From Hyphodiscus hymeniophilus (Eukaryota; Ascomycota; Leotiomycetes; Helotiales; Hyphodiscaceae), in the NCBI GenBank assembly GCA_016508695.1, contig VNKQ01000005.1, positions 2,450,597-2,514,596 of the forward strand: a stretch of DNA of 64,000 nucleotides, in the 5' to 3' direction. The notes below the pieces were generated by a model. That model did not search any database. It was given only the letters and a program-made list of their open reading frames with translations, and was not told where the DNA came from. The position numbers and the translations under genes are program-made. Below, piece by piece: positions 56,414-64,000 of this stretch. Within the stretch, counting starts at the first letter, position 1. Every line of letters begins with the position of its first letter.

Positions 56414-57343
56414 TCACCAGGGGAGAGTATCGCCATCGTAAGCAAGGAACTTTCCAGACTCCTCCTTTGTGGACTTTTCGATCTATGGCAGCCCCAGATC
56501 AGCCTTTATTCTAACAAAAAAAGAAATATGTATAGGAGGGATTAGCTATACCTGTTCAAACAATCCTTTGGCGCTCTGCTCCTCCGTGAGAGGAGCCTCC
56601 TTGGCCCCGAGTACGTCGGCGATCGCGTTACCAAGGGGTGTCTGGACCCATCTGGAGAAGCTCTCGTTAGTATGAACGCCCACATAGTTCCAGCATACCG
56701 CTGCTTACCCAGGATGAATAGGAATTGCAATGAGCTTGGGCTCCTCCAAATGCAACTTGACAGCGAAGAAGTTAAGGGCCGCCTTGGACATGCCGTAGGC
56801 AACGTCAGGGATCGGAAGCTCGCTAGCCTTCGTTATGCTTCCGAGCACCGTCGAGAGGACGACGAATCGAGGCTGATCGGAAGCCAATAGTAGGGTCCGC
56901 ACTGCCTGGTACAAGTGGAACGGCCCCATTGTGTTGACGCGGAAGTGCTCCTCCACATCAACTAAAGTGGTGTCTTTTACAAGACCCCATTGCTTTCCAA
57001 TTCCCGCGTTCGCGATGACAGTATCGAGTGTTGTGATATTAAATTCGGACTGCAGCTTTGCAACAGCATCCTTGGCGTCTGTCTGCGAACTGCTGTCTAC
57101 CTTGACGACTATATGGCGCGAGCTTTCTGCAACGGGGAGCTTGAACAACGCCTGGGCGGACGGGTGGGAGACATTGCGGATTGCAGAAATAATGGTGGTA
57201 TTAGGGCGGGCAAGGTAGTGCTTCAGAAGCTCCCGACCGATACCTAATGACAATAACTTGTGATGAGCTCAGAATGTAACTTCGATGATGGCCGCCTCAG
57301 ACTTACCACGATTCGCGCCGGTAATAAGAACTGAGTAAGCCAT
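56414..57343 (-). CDS. Short-chain dehydrogenase/reductase (norsolorinic-acid-ketoreductase-like)
   Basis: Four exons: 57307-57343, 56709-57243, 56552-56651, 56414-56482; introns 63, 57 and 69 nt; 247 codons, 246 residues. NADP site TGANRGIGRELL is assembled across the first splice; then NAGIGK, catalytic Ser in FVVLSTVLGSI, and YxxxK as YGMSK with Tyr and Lys. The C-terminal exons give HPGWVQTPLGNAI and the family end SGKFLAYDGDTLPW. The wording matches the ketoreductases related to aflatoxin Nor-1/AflD, used widely in fungi, so naming a substrate is not possible. Reading past the donor in exon 3 would stop after one residue (GTA TAG); splicing restores the full tail, which supports the model. 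Faces the MDR gene tail to tail with 263 bases between. Confidence 0.87.
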
Positions 57344-58415
57344 AAGTACTGTATCTGACGATTTGCTTATCCGCCAAGAGATTGAAAATGCTACTATTAT
57401 CACTAAGATAGAGACAAGTAGGCCGTGGTACAAGAAGATCGGCATTATCACCCGAAGTATCTTTAGATAGTATCTTACATATATACACAATACAATGCGC
57501 AGATATTAATCTATTGTAAGTCTGGTCAACGCGTGCCCATAATTAGTAAACAATAATATGCATGGGGAACCTCTGACGCCACCCACTTGGATGGGTGGCT
57601 AGTTCGGAATCGAGTAACCTTTTTGATCCCAAGACCCTGAGCCACGGAACAGCGATTACCAATCGTGTCGACGTCAGCATGGTAGATGGAGCTGGTAGAT
57701 GTACAAAATTCTTCACAAAGTAAATGTGTAGGCCGTTCTACAGGTACGAGGTCTCGGGTCGCAGCAGAGTGTCTCTCATAGTTTTCCGATGAGTTTTAGC
57801 GAATGCCGACTGGATCGGCTTGTGAGTCGGTGAGCTTGCAGCACCAAGTGAGCTTCCTACCAAATGTTCCTGGGCAGACATGATTAAATTGATGACCGCT
57901 TTTCTGGCGCCGGCAGTACTCTACAGTATCGTTGGTAAGTAAAGCTCCGCAGCATTTTGGCGGCGACTCCACCCGTCTAATCGGGAAGTCGGGGCGATCA
58001 TGATGGTATTCGACATCGCCTCCGACTGGCCCCTTTTGAGCCCGCTTTCCGCCCGCTTTCCGCCCGCTTTCCGACAACATCCCGTCCAGTGCCAGTTGAC
58101 AAGAAACTTCAGCCTAAGCATATTCATTTGAAATACTTGAATTTGCTTTGGCGGTTGATGCAACTTAGTCCAACACTTTACCGCAAGCTAAAGTGAGTTT
58201 CATTAAATGTGTTTGGAGATGATTTCCGTGTAAAAAAAAAAAAGAAAAAAAAGGAAGACGATGTAAGAGCCCAGTACATGCGGCAATTCTACAGTAAGGA
58301 GGGACTTGTTGATCCGCAAAGGCAGATGCTGAACATTTGTGCAACTTCTAATCACGGCCGCTATTATAATCAATGATTCCATAGATGGCGCCAGGTCAGG
58401 GTACTGGGCTTATTA
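57344..58415. other. SDR promoter and spacer with simple repeats
   Basis: 1.07 kb. Holds an 11-base triplicate (58040-58072), a purine run A12-G-A8 at 58232-58252, and otherwise AT-rich sequence. I looked for the missing front half of the adjacent MDR fragment here and did not find it. Confidence 0.45.
58040..58072. repeat. 11-bp perfect triplicate
   Basis: Three tandem copies of GCCCGCTTTCC. GC-rich inside AT-rich DNA. Not in a gene I can support. Slippage origin likely. Confidence 0.85.
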
Positions 58416-58923
58416 ATGTGCGTCGCCGGGCGCGCCAGCGACTTTGTTGAGAGCCTCTTGGATAAGTCGAAGGGAGACGTGGCCATTGATTATCGAGGAG
58501 GAGACGACCTCATCCGTAGGCAGTTGAAGGAAGCTGCCGGCGACAAGCCAGTCAAGTTCGCCCTGGACGCCATCAGTGAGCATAATAGCCACATTAAAAT
58601 CGCCGCAGTCCTTGGTGCTGCCAGCAAGATCACATTCGTCTTGCCAGGAATTGACTCTTCTGCCCTGCTAGAGGGCGTCGAGGAGAACGTCACTTGGGTC
58701 GCCTCTGTACATGGCGACAACTCGGCGGAAAGGGACTTGGCTTCGTCTCTCTCAAGCTCTTCGCCCGCAAGTGGAGGAGGGCTGGCTCAAAGGCCACCCC
58801 TACAAGGTTATACCGGGAGGGTTAGATAGTATACAGACCGCCTTAGACAACCTCAAGGAGGGAAAGGCAAGTGGGTTCAAGTATGTGCTTAGGATTGCCG
58901 AGACGGCAGGACTGAAGCGATAA
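58416..58923 (+). pseudogene. C-terminal fragment of a second MDR oxidoreductase, frameshifted
   Basis: Corresponds to the back half of a zinc-binding-dehydrogenase-like/enoyl-reductase MDR. In frame from 58416: GRASDFVESLLDKSKGDVAI, DYRGGDDLIRRQLKEAAGDK, FALDAISEHNSHIKIAAVLG, ASKITFVLPG, VTWVASVHGD. After about 58725 the frame changes twice: a short piece KGLGFVSLKLFAR is read in a second frame and VEEGWLKGHPYKVIPGGLDS through KYVLRIAETAGLKR in a third, ending at 58923. The catalytic front half and the start of the nucleotide fold are missing, with no trace upstream. It is not a copy of the intact MDR at 55092 (different subfamily). GC-rich like that gene. It cannot make a working reductase. 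Confidence 0.82.
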
Positions 58924-59405
58924 TCACTTGCTTTAAAGCTGTCCATGCTTCTCACAGACAGTACTTACATCTTACCGAATTTTCATACTTCGTACTCTCC
59001 ATTGTGAGCTAGAGCCAGCAGCCGGAATCATATTCATACGCAATCATCACGCATACTTGATTGTGAAATTTTCAGAAAGGCCATGGATAGTCTTGAACTC
59101 TTCAAGTTGCATCCACTCTTTTGGACTTTCAAATACGGTGCCTGTGTATGAATGCCGGCAAACAACATACCCCCATTTTCCACCAAGCCGAGCTGTGGAG
59201 TTTCCCAAAAAGTCATTGGTAGGCTTTTGATCGGGACCAAACTACCACTTACGCAGATTTTCCGGCCACTTGGGCGGCGACTACGAAGTACAATCCCAAA
59301 GCTTTCAAAAGTTGCTTCTCACAAGCTCTATAGAGATGGAACGCACGGAACCATGTTCTTGGTCATCTCATTCCTTATTTGTTGATTCCAGCATATAGTT
59401 CTAAC
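58924..59405. other. Spacer between MDR fragment and PLP enzyme
   Basis: 482 bases of 3' flanks; no gene, repeat or RNA recognised. Confidence 0.45.
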
Positions 59406-60716
59406 TTACACCTTTTCCTTGACTAACTGTCGGAAACCTTGAAGAAGATCAGCGAGCAAGTCGTTCACATTCTCCACGCCGATACTCAATCTCAACAGGT
59501 CCTTGTCCACAGTATTGTCTGTCATATATCTCCACTCAATAAGACTTTCCACACCTCCCAAGCTTGTTGCATGATGATACAACTGGAGCTTACTGGGAAA
59601 CTTCCTGGCGTCTTCCTCTTCCTGCATTGTGATCGAGAATACCGGCCCAAAACCGTTTGGCATTTGTTTGTCCAACCAGTCCTGTCGATCCTGAGTCTGC
59701 AAACTGGCATGTTGGACTTCCTTGACGACCCTTCGAACGATATGAATATCACAAGCCGCGAGGCCCTTTACGGTGGCCTGACCCATCAATGCTCCGTGCA
59801 GAGCCTGGACAAGATGTTGTGCAGACGCGCTTTCACGGGTGATCCGAAGCTCTAGCGTTCTTAGGCTTCGTACCGCCAGCCAGCTTTCAAGCCCACCTAC
59901 TACGTTACCCATGACCAATCGGTCGCTATAAAGGCGTTTGTACCACGACTTATCTTTCGCTGAAAGAACCCCACAAAGCAAGTCAGAGTGCCCTCCAATA
60001 TACTTGGTTCCCGAGTGCATGACGAAGTCGGCTCCTTGTTCAAAAGGGTCCTGAAGAGGCGGAGGAGCAAAAGTGGAATCGACGGCGAGATAGGCACCTC
60101 TAGAGTGGGCCTTATCCGCGAGGTGTTGGATATTGAAAGCAAGTCCAGTCGGATTCACTGGGGTTTCAAGCCAAATTAAATCTCCTTCTCCCAACTCCTC
60201 AGGCTTGCAATCTAAGGGCAGAACCGTGGAGCCAGCCAATCTCTGGTGTAGCCCAATGGTGGCATGGAATCCGTGATATCCGGCACCTATTGAGATTTTC
60301 CCAGGGTTCACGACGGTCATAAGAGCGTGACCCGCAGAGAGTCCCGAGCTGTATACCAGACTATCGTTGTGTAAGAGTGCTCCCAGAATGGCCTCAAGAC
60401 GAGAGCTGTTATGAGTTGTGGCACGAGAATATACATGCTCAGTTGGGTCAAGCACATAAGGCTCGGGTCTGTCGTAGAGTGGTCGGAGCTGGGCTGGGTC
60501 GTGAGGGTACCGGAAGGTAGTTGCGACGTGGATGGGAGGAGCGACGTCCGCAACTACGTTCAAAGGGTCATCGGCATGGAGGGCAACAGTGGCTGGACCG
60601 AGGCAGCTGAGATCCAGACCAGCAGCGTTGGTAGTCTCATATGATGGCTCGACATATCGTGCGTGCCGAGACGTTTCGACACTTGCATTTTCGACTTTAT
60701 TGGATTTTGGAGACAT
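59406..60716 (-). CDS. Cys/Met-metabolism PLP-dependent enzyme (cystathionine gamma-synthase-like)
   Basis: Intronless, 436 residues. Fold-type I PLP enzyme of the trans-sulfuration family. Visible: VALHADDPLNVVADVAPPIH, the phosphate-contact motif HVYSRATTHNSSRLE (YSR), LIWLETPVNPTG, VDSTFAPPPLQDP with the PLP aspartate, and the Schiff-base lysine in FVMHSGTKYIGGHSDLLCG. C-terminal SLGGVESLIEWRYM and RLSIGVENVNDLLADL complete the family pattern. All cofactor-binding residues are present. The same fold covers cystathionine synthases and lyases, homocysteine synthases and some natural-product gamma-substitution enzymes, so the reaction is not settled. Its subtelomeric place beside GMC and reductase genes suggests a duty outside core methionine synthesis, as inference. 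The ATG of MSPKSNKVENA is the first in frame. Confidence 0.88.
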   Translation of the reverse strand: MSPKSNKVENASVETSRHARYVEPSYETTNAAGLDLSCLGPATVALHADDPLNVVADVAPPIHVATTFRYPHDPAQLRPLYDRPEPYVLDPTEHVYSRATTHNSSRLEAILGALLHNDSLVYSSGLSAGHALMTVVNPGKISIGAGYHGFHATIGLHQRLAGSTVLPLDCKPEELGEGDLIWLETPVNPTGLAFNIQHLADKAHSRGAYLAVDSTFAPPPLQDPFEQGADFVMHSGTKYIGGHSDLLCGVLSAKDKSWYKRLYSDRLVMGNVVGGLESWLAVRSLRTLELRITRESASAQHLVQALHGALMGQATVKGLAACDIHIVRRVVKEVQHASLQTQDRQDWLDKQMPNGFGPVFSITMQEEEDARKFPSKLQLYHHATSLGGVESLIEWRYMTDNTVDKDLLRLSIGVENVNDLLADLLQGFRQLVKEKV

Positions 60717-61518
60717 ATCGAAAGTCGAGTAGAGACAAGCAAATATTGGAAATAATGGACTGGTATCTTTCTACACAGCAAGAAGATGGAGTACGTGATA
60801 TGTGATTAGGAGAAACCTCTTTTATGTTGACCCACGCTCATCATATTTGCCCGAGCATTGGGAATGAGCTTATCGACAGCCAATACGAATTCTCAAGAGG
60901 TAGCGGACTAGCATCGCATGGACAAGCTCATGTCCATACGCCCTTTGGCCTACGCTCACGTCACGATTACCAATCCTGTTAACTCAACCAGAGTAGTTCG
61001 TTTGAATTGGGCTCCGGAATTGGTATTCATAGCCAGCGGCACATAAGTCGTGTAGACCCCCGCTCTGCGGAGCACTGCAAGCCAACCATTCCTCTCTCTA
61101 ACATGATGTGGCTTCAAATGTAACCATGTCTGACCTATCCGGACGCCTTACTGATCATTGATGACCGGCGTGCTTCATTTTGATGGGCCTCGCGACATGG
61201 GAGGAGTTGGTCGTAAGTCTACCCAGCAAATGACCCCAGCCATGAAGCTAAGGTCGTTTTGGGCTGCAATTGCGACGATCATAGCGTGCCATGACAGTAC
61301 TAAGGAGTAGTAGCCGCATATCACGAAGCAAGATTACCGGGGCATCTACCAGGGTAATGCTCAGTGGATGATTCGACTCTGCCGAAACAAAGTTCATGAT
61401 AATGCTCGTTCATGATATTGTTTACTACTAAGGCTAATGCCAATCCTCCATATCCCGCACCTTGTCTTGACTGACGCATTATGCAAAGCCGTCTTTCCTC
61501 CTTTGCTAGCCTCTACCG
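60717..61518. other. Spacer, PLP-enzyme promoter and GMC 3' flank
   Basis: 802 bases with no open frame above 60 codons of note. Nothing identified. Confidence 0.45.
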
Positions 61519-63589
61519 CTAAAAGCATTCGTTATCTTGAATGATCATATCCGCCGCCTTCTCGCTGACCATGTATACTGACACAACCGGAAAGAAGCCT
61601 GGTATCTCGGGAAATACCGAAGCATCCACAACTCGAAGACCGGTCACTCCACGCACCCTTAAGCGTGAGTCAAGGACTGCATTAGGATCATTGTCGGCAC
61701 CAATACGAGCCGTACCAGTAGCATGGTGACCCCAAGCCTCGTCCCTGACGAAGGTCTCGAGTTCACCGACTGTTGACACATTGGCACCTGGATACACCTC
61801 AACAAACTCATTCGCAGGCTTGGAGGATATGTTTCCGTAAATGCGACGAGAAAATTGGATGCCTTCCACCAGTGGCTCCATGTCCAGATAAACTGCATTA
61901 TCTGTTGTTGTTCCTGACTCGAAGTATGCAATGTTGATCTGGGGAACGTCTAGGGGATCCGACGACTTGAGTAGTACAGAACCGGCATTGTTCTTCTCGT
62001 GTGCTTTGAGAGTCGCCCAGAAGAAGTGCTTAGCGTCCTCAACGATAGACGCCGTATAGCCGTGAAAATAACCGCGAAAATTTCCCGGCCCTCCAAAGTG
62101 AAACGTATCTCGCTCATTTCCTGCGACTTTGGACTTTCGTAGGATGGTTGCCTGAATCAAGTTCGTAGCGTAGAATCCCTTCTCCAGTTCTGTATGACCA
62201 CTTGTATATTGTTCGAAACATTTGTCCTTAGTGTTGGGAGTCAGGAAGGTGCAGTTCTCCACAAGGTCGAAATTATCGTCGAATTGGACAACGGTACTGA
62301 TCTCGTAATGGTCTTGGAGGTTTTGACCGACTCCGGGCAAGTCCACCACAACAGGAATGCCATGGGCCAATAGCTCATTTTTCGGGCCAATTCCACTCAG
62401 TTTCAGTATTTGTGGCGTGTTGAAGGTACCACCTGCAATAATCACCTCGCGCCGCGCGTTTACCGAGCCAGCTCTGCCTGGCCCAGTAGTGTTGGAACGA
62501 GAGTCCGCACGATAAAGACTTTGACCGTCCAAAAAGTCCACTCCCATGGCCCTCGGAGGCTCTCCATACTGATGCTGGAATTTCACTTTCGTGGCGAAAG
62601 CATGGAGGCGAATATCAAGCTTGTATTTCTTCGATCCATCCTTGTTGACGGCGTTGGCGGTTGCAACAAGAAAGTCGCGGGGACTAGACCTTTTCGAGTC
62701 TGTAGTAGACATTGGTGGTCTGTAAATCCCGTTAGTGCTGTCACGGTGAGGTACGTCGGTATTTACGTCGACTGGGTATAGCTCTTCCAATTCTCTCGCG
62801 TTGGTGATTGGTGGCGAGGCGTGGTTGGCCAATGTTGCATCGGCTGCTGTTAGAATTGCGAGAATCTTGGGGTCTTGTGCCGTCAGTACACGGTTGATGA
62901 CCTGTGTCCCCAACCAACCGTCAAATCCATGGCCTGCAGACTCAGGGCCATCGCGAGAGAGGTAGTGATTGTCTTCCAGACGTTCGAAATATTTCCTCAT
63001 TTTCTCTGGAGCCCATGAGGCATCCCCGGTGAGTTTTTGGATATTCGTCCAGTCTTCCTCATGAGGGTAGACGGTAATCAACGCGTTGTGCATGGTGCAA
63101 CCTCCGAGCGTGCCTGTTCGCGGATACCAGATTCCTAGAAGCTCTGAACCTCTGGGGGGTTTAAGCCTGTATAAATTCCGCCAGTTGACGTAAGGTACGT
63201 GGCTTTGGAGTTCCGTGCTTCTTGGGCATTATCTTTGTAATGACGAACATAAAAGTTCCAGGAGAGACTAGAGTCCTCACTCGCGGCCGAGTAGAAAGCC
63301 GGAGTCGATACATCAACGTTCTCCCCTTCGTCGGCACCGGCTTCGAGAAGCAGAACGCTTGAACCCGCTATGGCTAACCTCGCTGCAAGTGGACCACCGC
63401 CGGCTCCCGATCCGACGACGATATAGTCATAGTCATTCAAAAGTGTGACTTTGTCGGGTTGATGATCATTTGCGGTACTGACCAAGAGGATTAGGTCATT
63501 GAGACTTCGTGAGCAAGGTGAGGATACTATTACCTCGTAGCAGCAGACAAACAAGCTGTAAGAGCCAACACTGAGAAGAAACGAAACAT
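61519..63589 (-). CDS. Secreted GMC oxidoreductase (aryl-alcohol oxidase/choline dehydrogenase type), one-base frame break
   Basis: FAD enzyme that oxidises alcohols or sugars. Exon 1 63534-63589 codes a signal peptide (MFRFFSVLALTACLSAATS); a 56-nt intron follows; exon 2 runs 61519-63477. FAD fold VVGSGAGGGPLAARLAIAG and VLLLEAGADEG; GMC signature 1 GTLGGCTMHNALI; signature 2 GGTFNTPQILKLSGIGP; C-terminal active-site histidine GHHATGTARIG, and VVDASVFPEIPGFFPVVSVY where many relatives have a second His. About 655 residues expected. The frame breaks at 63154-63159: six G on the plus strand (six C in the gene), where seven would give NPPRGSELLGIWYPR and an unbroken enzyme; with six it stops 6 codons later. 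Same lesion type as in eIF3b, so a sequencing or assembly length error is the favoured reading. The start codon is about 310 bases from the telomere, transcription pointing away from it. Confidence 0.87.
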
Positions 63590-63900
63590 GATGAGGTCAA
63601 GAAGCAGAAATTCTTGAAATAGATGTGATGCAGAAGTTGAAGGGGAGGATCTGATTGCTTTGAAAAGGTGAGAATAGAAATTTACGTCTTCTTGAGTCTT
63701 TAAATCGCTGGAGGTTTGGAGATGTACATAGAGGCCTGCTCTGACAAATGCTTGATGTCGAAGTCAATAGATTTATCAGCATCAATGTGCTGACTGCATA
63801 CTGTACAACGGGGCTTGTTAGTTAGCGAATTGCGCCGATACTTCCTCGCAAGTGCAGCTACCTCGGGGTTCGTAAAGTTGGTGACTTCGAATGTGGACTT
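63590..63900. other. Short spacer between GMC promoter and telomere
   Basis: 311 bases, unique-looking. No subtelomeric helicase, no known repeat family. It must hold the whole GMC promoter. Confidence 0.6.
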
Positions 63901-64000
63901 AGGGGTAGGGGTAGGGTTAGGGTTAGGGTTAGGGTTAGGGTTAGGGTTAGGGTTAGGGTTAGGGTTAGGGTTAGGGTTAGGGTTAGGGTTAGGGTTAGGG
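63901..64000 (+). repeat. Chromosome-end telomeric repeat (TTAGGG)n
   Basis: Fourteen perfect TTAGGG units fill 63917-64000. Just inside them are two or three degenerate units of the type GGGGTA (63901-63916), common at the inner telomere edge. The G-rich strand runs 5' to 3' toward the right end of the window, the orientation expected for a true right chromosome end rather than an internal repeat. Confidence 0.98.

Noticed and set aside
63901..64000. Internal (interstitial) telomere repeat
   Set aside because: The array runs to the window edge in the correct strand orientation with degenerate units only on its inner side, as at a true end.

Overview
The window is the right-hand end of a filamentous ascomycete chromosome arm (Pezizomycotina; a Leotiomycetes-like gene set is my impression, not a proven placement). 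Evidence: the last 100 bases are telomeric repeats (14 perfect TTAGGG units, G-rich strand running off the right end); introns are short (about 43-150 nt, mostly 45-60) with GT-AG borders and CTAAC/CTGAC branch points; and the genes are typical of moulds (psi-producing oxygenase, VelB, HET, Zn2Cys6 and bZIP factors, P450s). Splice models were built by hand from reading frame, splice signals and remembered family signatures. All intact models close in frame from ATG to stop. Two genes (eIF3b, GMC) have a single-base frame break, both at a six-base C/G run. Layout. 1-33.8 kb is mainly conserved genes: IRE1 (cut by the left edge), CCT2, eIF3b, a fatty-acid dioxygenase-P450 fusion (Ppo), a DUF2235 alpha/beta-hydrolase, a wax-synthase-like acyltransferase, a fungal transcription factor, an HNH-nuclease pseudogene, a small bZIP, a P450, a DUF3602 repeat protein, PEX10, an ERD1-like EXS protein and velB. 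33.8-47.2 kb is more open: a VID27 gene fragment, a 1187-residue Ulp1-type cysteine protease, a HET protein, an FHA-kinase and a small basic protein divergent from it. 47.2-53.4 kb is a decayed zone: a Zn2Cys6 regulator pseudogene with a stop inside the zinc cluster, and a wrecked Tad-type LINE ORF1. 53.4-64 kb is a subtelomeric group of small-molecule enzymes (isochorismatase-like hydrolase, MDR reductase, SDR, a broken second MDR, a cystathionine-gamma-synthase-like PLP enzyme, a secreted GMC oxidoreductase) ending about 310 bases before the telomere. How the genes fit together. The left half serves ER stress and folding (IRE1, CCT2, ERD1), translation (eIF3b), peroxisome import (PEX10) and development (Ppo oxylipins and VelB). 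The right half looks accessory: HET, kinase and Ulp1 genes of the sort that turn over between strains, then decaying DNA, then a possible catabolic or secondary-metabolite patch. I found no CRISPR, rRNA or convincing tRNA.
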